Positions 53,560-64,000 of a stretch of DNA of 64,000 nucleotides are shown one piece after another (the first letter of the stretch is position 1; every line of letters begins with the position of its first letter). This DNA is from Charina bottae. Its lineage: Eukaryota > Chordata > Lepidosauria > Squamata > Charinaidae. Below the pieces are notes generated by a model. It saw only the letters and a list, made by a program, of their open reading frames with translations. It was not told the DNA's origin and made no database searches. Where the stretch lies: positions 55,035,298-55,099,297 of the forward strand of contig JALMGJ010000004.1 in the NCBI GenBank assembly GCA_023362775.1. Direction: 5' to 3'. Made by a program: the position numbers and the translations under genes.

Positions 53560-54240
53560 ACAATAATTCCAATCTAAAACCCGAACCCCGCGCATTCTGC
53601 GTGGTCTTAGAGTCACGAAGGTAAGACGTCCTTCTCTTCTTAGAAAGGAGACGTGGAGGGGGTGCGTCCAGATTTCGAAACGAGGATTGGAAAGCCTTTA
53701 GGGGACGCAGCTCCTCCGTGCAAAGACCTGCCCTCGAGACCGATACGTGCCCCCGAAGCCCCTCCTGAGCGCTCCCCCTCCGCCTAATCACCGAGGCCCG
53801 GGAAGGGGGCGGCACCCGGAGGCGCTTACCTTCCACTCTGCCCCCCCGCTTCCAGCCCTCCTCCTCTTCCTCCTCCTCGGGTAACCGCTGCTTCAGAAAA
53901 GCTCTTCCAGCTGGACGCCTCCGCTCTCCGAGCGGCCACTCAGAGCTTCTCGACGCGCCCGGATTTCGCCCAACTTGGAGCCGCCAGGTTCAGGCCGGGG
54001 TGGAGCAGGAGCCCCGCGCGGCGGCGGAGGGAAAGGAAAAGCCCGTCCCTACCAGCCCGCCTGCCTGCGTACTCCGCCTCAGGCAGACGGGTTAGGCTGC
54101 GTGCCCCGGAAGTAATGGGCCGGAAGTAGGGGAAAGAGAAAGTAGGAACGCTGCCGCTGTTCTGGCGATTCTCCTGTGGTCGATGTGGGCTGCGCGCTTC
54201 CCTTACGTTAGCCTGCCGAGCTTGTGTGAGCCTTTTCTCC
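53560..54240 (-). promoter_or_regulatory. BCLAF3: CpG island, BCLAF3 promoter with paired ETS sites
   Basis: Dense CpG from about 53575 to 54240. Two perfect CCGGAAGT ETS/GABP-type sites lie at 54106-54113 and 54120-54127, 14 bp apart, the usual placement for TATA-less housekeeping promoters. No TATA box was noticed. The 105- and 100-codon minus-strand ORFs here are chance products of GC-rich sequence. Confidence 0.7.
53830..54110 (-). other. BCLAF3: BCLAF3 non-coding exon 1 (5' UTR), start approximate
   Basis: In the CpG-rich block a strong donor (GGAAG, then GTAAGCG) lies at 53830/53829 on the minus strand. Upstream is CpG-dense sequence typical of a housekeeping 5' UTR. It would join to the acceptor of the start-codon exon at 41890, giving a 12-kb first intron. 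The transcription start is inferred, not seen. Confidence 0.65.
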
Positions 54241-54436
54241 ATGTTTGATGCTCCCGGTTTGTACGGCCTTCCTCTTTTCGTGAAGCTATAGTGATTAGCG
54301 CTTGGCTGAGTTTGCAGGACACACTAAGCCGCCTATTAGCCAAACCGGTTTGTAGGTACTCAGCTTCTCGTACAATAACAGCAGGTCTGTAGAGTAAACT
54401 CTCGAAGAGAATATTTGTAGCTCAGGGTTGAACTGT

Positions 54437-54589
54437 GAGTCCTTGGTGTTCTCTGAGCCATGTTGTTTTCTTGCAGACGTATCATTGCCAGACTAGGCAA
54501 CATCTTAAGTGCGTAAAACGAGATGTTGCCTAGTCTGGCAATGAAACGTCTGCAAGAAAACAACAAGGCTCAGAGAACACCAAGGACTC
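54437..54589. repeat. 69-bp inverted repeat, Penelope-type terminal repeat
   Basis: Arms 54437-54505 and 54521-54589 match at 67 of 69 positions, with a 15-bp spacer. Each arm carries GTTGCCTAGTCTGGCAATGA and ACGTCTGCAAGAAAACAAC, a sequence I recall as abundant in squamate genomes. It lies about 310 bp beyond the BCLAF3 CpG island. Confidence 0.85.
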
Positions 54590-55059
54590 CACAGAGTAAA
54601 CTATGGCCGGTGACCGGCGCGGCGACAAGGACGCACTCTTCCATACGCGAAAGCACTCTTTTCCCATCTCGAAATGTCCCTTCTGCTCCAAAGGGGACCC
54701 CTGACTCAAATACTGTTTCCTTTCTTGGTAGGCATATAATAGCATCGCATTCATGATTAGTTTGGAGTTGAAACTTCCCTTTAATTTTGACAGGCACATT
54801 AGTCTGGGCTAGTGCAATATGCTGGGCTAAAATGCGGCTAGTTAGTTTGTGGTTAAGTGGTTGTGTTTGTACATGTGATATGTAAACAAAGTTTCACCCA
54901 TCACCGTAAGCCATAATACAGTGTTTGATTTTGACTTGGCATCTTATGTGACTCTTCATTATATCTAACCATAGTTTATAGCTTAGTATGAAATATGAAC
55001 CCAGATATTATAAACAACTCACACAATAGATGTGCTAATCCCACACACGACAGCACCAC

Positions 55060-55310
55060 ACCCCCTAATCACCACAAAGAACCTTCTCCTATTCTCTTGT
55101 AAATGACCCACAGAAGACACACACCCTCTCAGCAGCTATAAACACCAGCAGGAACACACACCCTCCACTTGGGCACAGAGAGAATCTTCTAGCTGTGCTC
55201 CTGTCTTCTGAAGATGCCAGCCACAGCTACTGGCGAAACGTTAGGAACCAAAACTGCCAGAACACGGCCACACAGCCCGGAAAACCCACAACCACCACCA
55301 GATATTATGG
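55060..55310 (+). mobile_element. Retroelement terminal repeat with hammerhead-like motif
   Basis: It contains CTGAAGATGCCAGCCACAG and CTGGCGAAACGTTAGG, then CACGGCCACACAGCCCGG. From memory this is a very common squamate repeat end. The motif 55208-55242 has the layout CUGANGA, hairpin, GAAAC. No protein part is visible. Confidence 0.65.
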
Positions 55311-55339
55311 CTTAGTCAATAAACCATGATTAAGCAAAC

Positions 55340-56600
55340 TTGACTACTTATTTATTTTATTCAATTTATATGGCTGTGCATCTCATCATGGTGACTCTGG
55401 GCAGCTAACAGCAATTAAAAACGCAAACAACAGCAAAGTGAAATACATAGCTAGCAGACAAGGTAAAAAGCCAGTCAAACAACAATTAAAATAACCATCT
55501 CAGGGGTTCTAAGAATCTGACCCCCATGCCCGGGAACACAACGTCTTCAGGGCCTTGTGGAAGGTTGGGGCCAATCTAATCTCCAGGAGAAGGATGTTCT
55601 AAAGCAGAGCTTTCCAAACTGTGTCGTGACACGTTAGTGTGTAGGCTGCAGTGTCTGGGTGTGTCGCTGCTGCTGCTGCTGCTGCCTCCAAGCCCTGCCA
55701 GGATTCCACACAGGTCCTAGTGCCTGCCTTGTGCCTTGCTGCCTCCAAACCTGCCCTGCCAGGATTCCATGCAGGTCCTAGTGCCTGCCTTGTGCCTTGC
55801 TGCCTCCAAACCTGCCCTGCCAGGATTCCACGCAGGTCCTAGTGCCTGCCTTGTGCCCTGCTGTAAGAGTGTGTTGCAAAATAATGCATGTCTAAAATGT
55901 GTGTCACCAACATGAAAAGTTTGGAAAGCTCTGTTCTAAAGGCATGCACTACAACAGAAAGAGCTCTCTTCCTGGGCCCTGCCAGATGACTGTCCTTGTT
56001 TGACAGGACCCGTAACATGCCTCTTCTGCTGCATCTAATGGGACAGTAGAAACAATCAAGGAGAGGCAGCCTCACAAATAACGCAGGCACATGCTATGAG
56101 GGGCTTTATAGGTGACCACCAACACCTTGAATTGCACCTGGAAGCATACTGGTAATCAATGCCACTTGCAGAGAAGAGGTATAACATGCACGAACTAAGG
56201 GGCATTCATAACTGCTCACACTGCTGCATTTTGAACCAGCTGCAGCTTCCAGGTGTTGTTCAAGGTCAGCCCCATGTAACACTTAGTGCAGTAGTCCACC
56301 CAGGAGGTGACTAAGGCATGAGTGACTGTGAGCAGAATTTCTCGGTCCAGGAATGGGCACAATTGGCACACAACACAAAGCTACTTAAAAGCTCTCCTAG
56401 CCACAGCTGCCACCTCAAATAGGAGTTGCAAGTCCAGGAAGACCCCCAAATTGCACACCAGTTCTGTTTGGGGTATTGCTACCTAATCCAGAACAAGAGA
56501 TGGAAAGTCCCTGGAACTGGGGAGTCTTAAAACCCAGAGTCGCTCAGTCATGCTAGCTGAAGCCTGTTCTTCCCCATAGCTTCCAGACACCAAGACAGAG
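55340..56600 (-). mobile_element. L2-type LINE 3' region, split by a hAT MITE
   Basis: On the minus strand it runs from the RT end through the 3' UTR to the tail near 55345. It matches the 3' part of the 8875-12470 element: ACCAGCTGCAGCTTCCA is shared, as is GAGTGACTGTGAGCAG / GAGTGACCATGAACAG. The hAT MITE at 55605-55933 interrupts it. No intact ORF. Confidence 0.75.
55605..55933. mobile_element. hAT MITE (family A, copy 5)
   Basis: Ends CAGAGCTTTCCAAACTGTG and AAGTTTGGAAAGCTCTG; perfect 8-bp duplication TTCTAAAG (55597-55604, 55934-55941). The interior has (GCT)n and about two and a half units of a repeat related to the 56-bp array of copy 2, in the other orientation. Confidence 0.95.
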
Positions 56601-56929
56601 CTTCCATGTGTGATATGTGGTATGCATATCCAGCTTTTATTTTGAAGATAAGAATCTCTAGATGTTGTACTTCAACATGGAGGCATGCTAGGACTTGTAC
56701 TTCAGCAATATTTAGATATTTAGATGGCTACATGCTCTCCATGCCTGTTGTGTCTGGCCAAAGTATTTTTGTGTTAGAATGATTTGTTGTTTATTCGTTC
56801 AGTTAGAATGATAGTAACCTCATTTTATAGTAACGGTCAAAATAGCACCATGAAAGGTACATCCACCAAAAATCATAGAGAGGCATACAATGTTACCGTT
56901 GTATGCTGCTGATGCAGCAATTTTCTTTC

Positions 56930-58450
56930 ACCACTGGGGCCAAGGAGGTTGTTGCAGATTTTTTAAATTGTTTATTTGCAACAGTTCTGACCCTTTTTCC
57001 CATGATAAATTGACTTTATGGGGAAACCCAACATAAAAAATTGGGGAAAAGATAGTGATATGGAAAAATTGGATGGAAGCGGGGATATTGACTTTGGACC
57101 AATTGATAGATGATTAATTTTTAACATATCCTGTGTTAAGAGATAAGTATCTATTAGATGTAACCCAATGGCAATATTTACAGCTACATCATTTGTTAAC
57201 AACACTGTTTGGACCAGCAGCATTTTCAGCCTCTGAGACACCTGAGATACTAGAACTTGTTAAATCCTTTAAAACTAAAAATCCTATTAGTTTTTATAGA
57301 TATTTGTTATCAATAAATCCATTTGATATGCAGATGCTAAGGGATGAGTGGAATAAAGAATTAGAGGTTCTTATATTGCCTGGACAATGGGAGAGTGTCT
57401 TAACTTCTATAGCAAGAGTGTCAATGGACCTTAAATTACAACTTGCAGAACAAAAAATAATTATTTAGAATTTATTGGACTCCATTACGTTTGTATAGAA
57501 AAGGATTGTCTAAGACAGCATTTTGTTGGAGTTGTAATAAGGACAACTTCTTTAAAACACATGTTTTTTCAATGTCCTATATTTACTAAGTTTTGGGAGA
57601 AAGTAGTGGATCATATAAATGTGTGTGACAAACGCTAAAATTTTCAGAGGATTATTATTTTGAATTACATACCTAGTACATGGAATTTGACAACTGGACA
57701 ATGTAAATGGATTCTCTGTGCCCTTACTATGGCTAAAAGACTTATATTGCAGCATTGGAAAGATAAACGTATGGCCCCATTTTTAGTTATTTATTTATTT
57801 AATTAATTAAATTTATATAACCGCCCATCTCCCCCAACGGGGAACTCTGGGCGGTTTACAATAAAATAGTTAAAACAGAATATAAAACATCAATATACAA
57901 TATATGAAAATAATAAATAATTATAAATCCAGATGGATGATGGAATTAAAACGAAGGACATTATAAAGTTAAGGAATTAGCCACCCCCATGAGGAACTAT
58001 CCTTTCCTCCTTCCCATGCCAGGCAGCAAAACCAGGTCTTCAGCTCTTTCCTAAAGGTCTGGAGGGAGGAGATCTGCCTCAACTCTGGGGGCAAGATGTT
58101 CCACAGTGTGGGTGCTACTCAATGGATTGAAGACCTAATTACACTTGCCACCTATGAGTGGATTGCCTATAGACATATGGACAAGTATAATGAAATATGG
58201 GACTCGTGTATGCAAAATACAGTTTAAAAAAAAGCATGATAGTTATATAAATGTATTAGAAATATATATATATATACACACAAACACACTTGCATGATGT
58301 TTGCATTAGATAATTATATATAGAATTGTAACTGTTTATACCATTATATTTTTTTCATTTTTAAGCATGTTATGTATTTTTATTTAATGTATTTTTGTGT
58401 TTTTTCTTTTTCTGCTACTATTTTAAAAGCAATAAAAAATAAAATAAAAA
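56930..58450 (+). mobile_element. L1-like LINE, ORF2 C-terminal fragment, split by an L2
   Basis: The frame 57133-57468 reads YLLDVTQWQYLQLHHLLTTL, then LILPGQWESVLTSIARVSMD. After a stop comes RIYWTPLRLYRKGLSKTAFC, WSC and KTHVFSM, the Cys/His motif at the L1 ORF2 end. The last coding part (WIEDLITLATYEWIAYR) resumes after the L2 insertion at 57783-58125. An AT-rich 3' UTR with AATAAAAAATAAAATAAAA ends it. It is dead. Confidence 0.8.
57783..58125 (-). mobile_element. L2-type LINE 3' end, inserted in the L1
   Basis: Minus-strand tail TTATTTATTTAATTAATTAA, then CCGCCCATCTCCCCCAACGG and CTGGGCGGTTTACAATAAAA. The 3' UTR follows, with AAACCAGGTCTTCAGCTC and TTCCACAGTGTGGGTGC. The L1 reading continues on the far side. 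Confidence 0.85.
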
Positions 58451-58835
58451 AACTTCCAAATAAATTTTTATTTTAAAAAAATCAAGTTTTCTCTAAAAGA
58501 TTAAAAAAAGACATACTTGGGTAGTTAATGAACAGCATACAGAGCAGGTGACATGCTTTAATATCTGGAGGGTGATATTTCATTTAAGGAGCAGGATGAA
58601 CACATTATTGCTAAGCAGAATGCCCCCAAAAACAGGGCAGCTAGCATGTTGGATTTTTTTATCCCAGCTGTGATTAAGTTTTTGGTTGTTAAACCTGTAG
58701 CTCAAATTTCATAAGATGCTGATTTATATAAGCCATGAATGAGATGCAATCCAGTCAAATTCTTATAGAAAACTGTTTCAGGAGTTCCAGTGCGGCCTTT
58801 AAAAGTAGGGTTATTAAAGGTACTATGGATTAATA

Positions 58836-59119
58836 CAGAGCTTTCCAAACTCTGTGTCGCGACACGTGTGTCGGCTGCAGTGTCTGGGTGTGTCGCTGCT
58901 GCTGCTGCCTCCGAGCCCTGCCAGGATTCCACACAGGTCTTAGTGCCTGCCTGGCTGCCTCCAAACCTGCCCTGCCAGGATTCCGCGCAGGTCCTAGTGC
59001 CTGCCTTGTGCCCTGCTGTAAGAGTGTGTCACGAAATGATGCCCTGCTGTAAGAGTGTGTCACAAAATGATGCATGTCTAAAAAGTGTGTCACCAACATG
59101 AAAAGTTTGGAAAGCTCTG
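58836..59119. mobile_element. hAT MITE (family A, copy 6)
   Basis: The same ends as the other copies. Flanks GATTAATA (58828-58835) and GATTAGTA (59120-59127) are an 8-bp duplication with one change, so this may be an older insertion. The interior matches copies 1 and 5. Confidence 0.93.
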
Positions 59120-59622
59120 GATTAGTATCTTCAGCATATGGCCGACCTTCTACAGTCTAATTCCCTTATAACTTGCTGACAGTTTTACCCCACTGGAAAT
59201 ATGAGATTGAAGTGAAACTGCTTTAACATGTTTTCTCTCCCCTGTTGTTGGGGAAATTGCATTGGGATCAAGCAAAACATTTATCTAAATAGGTATAAAT
59301 TCACAGATTAATACTTAATGCTTGATATTTTCTTAACTTCAATAGCAAACTAAAAATTGAAGTGCAATAAAGTTTGTTCTAAATGCATAATCTTGCCCTA
59401 GTCTGTTGTGAACATTAAAAAGAGATAAAAATATTCAGTTGCTTTTCCTTATATTTTCAAATGACACATTTTCATACTGAATTGTACTTCCATGACATTG
59501 AGAATTATTTTTTTGTGATTTTTTAAAATATGAAATACAAATTTATAGCAATCATACAAGTTTAGCTTTGTAGTCTAGAGAATAATGTGCTGAAAAGGTA
59601 AAGAACCGTAAACACTGCAACT

Positions 59623-60290
59623 TCTTGTTGTTTATTCGTTCAGTCGCTTCCAACTCTTCGTGACTTCATGGACCAGCCCACGCCAGAGCTTCCTGTCGGC
59701 CATCACCATCCCCAGCTCCCCCACGGTTGAGTCCGTCACCTCCAGAATATCATCCATCCATCTTGCCCTTGGTCGGCCCCTCTTCCTTTTGCCTTCCACT
59801 TTCCCTAGCATCAGCTGCTTCTCCAGGGTATCCTGTCTTCTCATTATGTGGCCAAAGTACTTCAGTTTTGCCTTTAATATCATTCCCTCAAGTGAGCAGT
59901 CTGGCTTTATTTCCTGGAGTATGGACTGGTTTGATCTTTTTGCAGTCCAAGGCACTCTCAGAATTTTCCTCCAACACCACAGTTCAAAAGCATCTATCTT
60001 CCTTTGCTCAGCCTTCCTTATGGTCCAGCTCTCACAGCCATAGGTCACTACAGGGAATAACATTGCTTTAACTATGCGGACCTTTGTTGTTAGTGTGATG
60101 TCTCTGTTCTTAACTATTTTATCAAGATTTGCCATTGCTCTCCTCCCAAGAAGTAGACGTCTTCTGATTTCCTGGCTGCAGTCAGCATCTGCAGTAATCT
60201 TTGCACCTAGAAATACAAAGTCTGTCACTGCCTCCACTTTTTCTCCCTCTATTTGCCAGTTATCAATCAAGCTGGTTACCATAAACACTG
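59623..60290 (-). mobile_element. BovB-like (RTE) LINE 3' part with a 218-codon open frame
   Basis: The minus-strand frame 60288-59632 reads DFVFLGAKITADADCSQEIR, VRIVKAMLFPVVTYGCESWT, AFELWCWRKILRVPWTAKRS, YFGHIMRRQDTLEKQLMLGK and ends EVTKSWKRLNE. It is the RT C-terminal domain of a BovB relative, without stops. It differs at many positions from the copies at 14.5 and 16 kb (for example RPRARWMDDI against QRMRWLDSI), so it is a separate RTE subfamily. The YADD box is upstream of the truncation. Confidence 0.92.
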
Positions 60291-62050
60291 CAACTACTAG
60301 TATTAAAACAGAAAGATAATGTCTTGTTGGTTTTTCAGTAGATTATATCCAATTAGTGGAAAAAGTACAAACATTAGAATTAATGTTGGTGGTGTACAAT
60401 CATGAACAATTTGTACAATTCTACCAAGTGTAATGAAATCATAACGAGTTGTATAATGGCTCTCATAACCTAAATCAAATTTAACACTTGATTTAACACT
60501 TGAAAAAAATGAAATCAGCCTTCTTGGAACCCATAGACGTTTTGTGCTAGAGAATTATATAATTAGATATAACCCTATGAATATTGGAGAGACATACCAC
60601 AGTGAAGCAAATCAAGGGTGTTGCAACCACTGGGTGGATCAGTCAGCACTTAGAAAGTGCTTCCAAAAATGTGACAGACATCATCCAGGAAGATTGCTTC
60701 CTTATATACAGTATATGATAAATTCTCATTTAAGTTATACTTTGTGAGACATGCATTGTTTGAAGATAACACTTTTATTTTCAGAAATATTGCCTCATCC
60801 AAATACAAAGTAATGCATATTTGATGAGTTGATAAATTAAAATTTAAAGGATTTTCTAGTAATTGATTTAATAGGAAATATTCCTTTAAGTCATGTGAAT
60901 AGGCCATATTAATTGGGAAAAGAGGTTTTTCTGATTTAAGATTTGAGGTAGAAATATATTATTTTGAATTTTAAAAAACAAATTTGTTGTAGGAAATTCT
61001 GGTTATTGTTATCTAAGCAAAATAAAAATGTTAGAGAGTCCTCAAAACTAATCTACTTTATTGTTATTTCTAGTCATATGTCAAGCACTGTATATACATT
61101 ATTATTCTAAATATTTTTTAAAATGTATTAGATTACTGAAACTGGCAAATAGACTGTCATTTAAAGCTGGCCCCAGGCAACTAGTTTAGTGGTAATTCAA
61201 AGTATTTAAAATATTTGGATGACAAAACTAACAATAGGTGCTAATGTAAAATTTGATATATGATGCTGCACTAGAGGTAAATGTGAGGTAAAGCCTCCTT
61301 TGAGTTGTGATTTTGACTCCTGCTGACTTCACATGAGCATGTCCATACAGTTGGTAACCATGTGGAAATGGTTTGTCTTTACTTTCTTCCAGGATGTTTT
61401 TTCAACTACCCAGTTTACTAGTCTAGCCTGCAGCCCTGGGATTTCCTGGTGGTCTCCCAACTATTAAGAATTCTATCAGCTTTTCGCGGGATTAAACTTA
61501 TTACAGTCAGAAACAAAAATACAATGGAACTGAATAGCACCCTGATTTGTAATACAGTGTACATTAAAATGTACTATAAGCAGGATCCATTCATACGTGG
61601 GTACTTAGTCTTACAGGGAGAGTACAAAAACTCACCAATTTGGGTCCAGAAGATATATAATATACAATTTATCAGGCTTACCAGGAGCATTCCTAATTAG
61701 GCTGCTAGTTATATCTGCCTGAAAGGTATAATAAAGCAGGATTCTCCAATGTTTGAATGACACTCAAGCCAGAAGGCAGATTCTGTACCTAAAGGATATC
61801 TTCTTGAATCTGCCTTCCAATACTGCTGAGGAAAGAATATTAAATCAAACGAGTGGAAACACTGGTATTTGGGAAAAACAAGCATTCGAATACCTTATAA
61901 ACCTCCTATGAGATACATATACATCAGCAAAACTATTTCATGCCTAAATAAGGATTTCCATATTTTCATGGACCATATACAACTGGCACGAATTGATTTC
62001 TCAAACAAAACAGGAACAAAAATACTGCCATCACATCATCACAGCCAAAT
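60291..62050. other. Intergenic, unrecognised
   Basis: AT-rich sequence. The segment about 61305-61480 (TTTTGACTCCTGCTGACTTC to CTGGTGGTCTCCCAACTA) has the look of an old dispersed repeat but I cannot name it. Confidence 0.4.
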
Positions 62051-64000
62051 ATAAGTTGATATATTTTATTGTGTAGGATGGAAATTGCAGGATTAACTTG
62101 AAAGACACTGTACCATGCTACAACATATTGCACAGCCATCAAGGAAGTACTTTTGATGAAATACATTAATGTAACTATTGTAAGCAATAGTGTATATTGT
62201 CACATATTTTTGTTAGTTGGTTTAATTTTTAAACAGGTCATTTTTAAAGACACAAGAACAGAGCCACATTACATTTTAACACACCCCAACATAAAAAAAT
62301 TCATTAGCTTTAGCAATTGTTTTGTTGTAAAGAATGAGACAAAAATTGCCCTCTCCGGGCAGCATAGACTATAGCATAAAAGAGGTCACTGAAAGTTGAA
62401 ATTCCTTATGCCAAATTCCAAGATAAATTAAACCTCTACAAGTTCCATTGATTTATAACAATAAAAATCTAGATAAGAGCTTAACTATCCTGTTAAAAAC
62501 AACAGCTCTTAAAATGCTTAACTGAGCTATGTCGTGCCCTTTGTATAGTTTTTTAGGATATCTATATCTCCTCAAGAACTTTTCTTCAGTCACATTTGTC
62601 AAGTGAAAGATGCTAACAGTTTATCATGTTGGATGAATATAATTTTCAGCATTCATAATTACACCTTAGTAGTATGTTGCCATGTCTATATATTGTTTGT
62701 TGTCACTAGAATGCTGAGTTTCAGAATTTCAGTGATGTATGAAATCTGATATAACATAAACATTTCAGTTTTGATCCATTGATACAATTCCTTATGCAGC
62801 AGTATAATATACACAATTAAATGTAGCAATATTTTATCCCAAAGAATTAAACTTAAATATGTTTTAGACCCATGTAATAAAGACCTTATAATTTTAGCAT
62901 ATATTGTCATCACAGCTTAATGGTAACTAAGTTACTGATTAAAACAACATAAAAATTGTTATGTGCCACATGTTAATGAGGGATAATTTTAATTCTACAC
63001 CGTCTTCAAGATAGGATTCCAACAGTTGCATATTATTTTTCAAGCCTTTTGATTTTCAGTGAAAAGATTTTCAGTGAAACACTTATAAAATGACATTAAG
63101 ATGATCCTTCTCCAGTAAAAACAAACACATTGGCAGTATTTCATTTTAATAATCATTTACAAAATATTCTCATGTTTCAATGACAAAATTAATTTTTTGT
63201 TTTAAAATAAATGGAACCCATTGAGATACTTAAAACCCACATTTTTAGTAGGCCAGATTCTAAACAAAACTCCCACAAAAGTTCCTCAAACCATTAAAAA
63301 AAATCCCCACTCTTTCCAAGTGACTACTCAAGAATGCATTTCGGAAGACTAAATTCAGTGCAGAGTACATGATATCCAGTGTTGCGGACTGCAGCAGCTT
63401 CTTAAAATGACAAGCTCTTATTTTACTGACAGTAGCAGCATTGAGAGTGTTCTATATTCTCAATTTCCTCTGCCAATCAGAAAGAGAAATACAGTGAGCA
63501 TACTCAAAAGTACTGAACCTCGAGCAAAGAAATTACAAATATGGATGTTATCCTTGAATAGCTGAGCTAGAATTCATGCAGATGAACTTCCAGTAGAATG
63601 ACAGATTATCATGTTATATAGTTAATCAGTTTACAGATTACTGCATCTACCTCAATCCTTGTTTACTATTTCAATCTCTACCATCCACTGTGATGGCAGG
63701 AAATATTCTATGCATCCAAAGTGGCAATCCACAAATGCTTTTGCTGTGTTTGTTAGCCTTTATACAGCAGTCTTAGGGCACAAGATTCTTTGTTATACAC
63801 ATTTTAGGATTCATTTTCAGATTTTAATATATATCATTGTTTTTCTTGTATTTATTTGTTCATAATTCAATCTCCATTTTCACATGTAACATGGCAAACT
63901 GAACTTGTATTTATCCAGAAAGCAATGAAAGAAGCACACTTGTTTATAGTCACCTGTCTATATATCTATAATTTCTTCAGACCTTCCCTAAATTTTGTGG
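62051..64000 (-). other. Possible 3' end of the next gene (MAP7D2 by synteny)
   Basis: This stretch lacks recognised repeats. An AATAAA on the minus strand (62070-62065) follows UTR-like sequence. At 63469 a minus-strand acceptor (TTGGCAG after a T/C tract) opens a short frame EIENIEHSQCCYCQ and TAA at 63425-63423. In human MAP7D2 lies next to BCLAF3 on the same strand. I could not confirm the protein match. Confidence 0.22.

Noticed and set aside
53519..54242. Minus-strand ORFs of 105 and 100 codons in the second CpG island
   Set aside because: They lie over the BCLAF3 promoter and non-coding exon 1, cross the donor site, and resemble nothing known.
57133..57468. Host gene suggested by a 111-codon ORF
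   Set aside because: The following frames show the L1 ORF2 C-terminal Cys/His motif and an L1-type end, so it is LINE sequence.

Overview
The window is vertebrate genomic DNA, almost certainly from a squamate reptile (lizard or snake). The evidence is a Sauria-type SINE, several BovB/RTE LINEs, L2/CR1 LINEs with squamate-style tails, a second tRNA-derived SINE family present in at least seven copies, Penelope-like elements, hAT and Tc1 elements and abundant microsatellites. The species cannot be fixed by eye. Most long ORFs here are transposon-derived or chance. The host genes are split into short exons that must be read by splice sites.

Host genes. Two are recognised, both on the minus strand, in the order found at human Xp22.12. 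(1) SH3KBP1 (CIN85): the left edge (1-152) is the exon for the first SH3 domain. A tiny first coding exon holding only ATG plus G lies at 8199-8202 in a CpG island (about 7480-8870), so intron 1 is about 8 kb. (2) BCLAF3 (CXorf23; BCLAF1/THRAP3 family): I could assemble a complete coding sequence of ten coding exons from 41857 down to 21235. It has consistent splice phases and encodes 695 residues. A non-coding first exon ends at 53830 in a second CpG island with two ETS-type CCGGAAGT sites. The right end (about 62.0-64 kb) may be the 3' end of the next gene, MAP7D2 by human synteny, but this is weak.

Mobile DNA. 0-8.2 kb: SH3KBP1 intron 1 with three SINEs. 8.9-12.5 kb: a decayed minus-strand L2 LINE split by two hAT elements. 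13-21 kb: intergenic SINEs, a head-to-head BovB pair and a decayed L2-like LINE with an (AGAGT)n array. 21-54 kb: the BCLAF3 introns. They hold an L2 3' half, a CR1 fragment, a 400-bp TA-flanked MITE, three Penelope-like fragments with a GIY-YIG nuclease region, a 91-bp palindromic mini-MITE, two CpG-rich hAT elements (36.07-38.81 and 49.63-50.94 kb), an intact-looking Tc1 element with a complete DD34E transposase (42.57-44.14 kb), a 299-bp hAT MITE and a Jockey/I-like reverse transcriptase fragment. 54-60.3 kb: Penelope-type terminal repeats, an L2 3' region, an L1 fragment split by another L2, two hAT MITEs and a BovB fragment with a 218-codon open frame.

Most notable: the terminal repeats of the Penelope-like elements carry a hammerhead-ribozyme-like layout, and the CpG-rich hAT elements carry promoter-like motif arrays and large inverted-repeat arrays inside a host intron.
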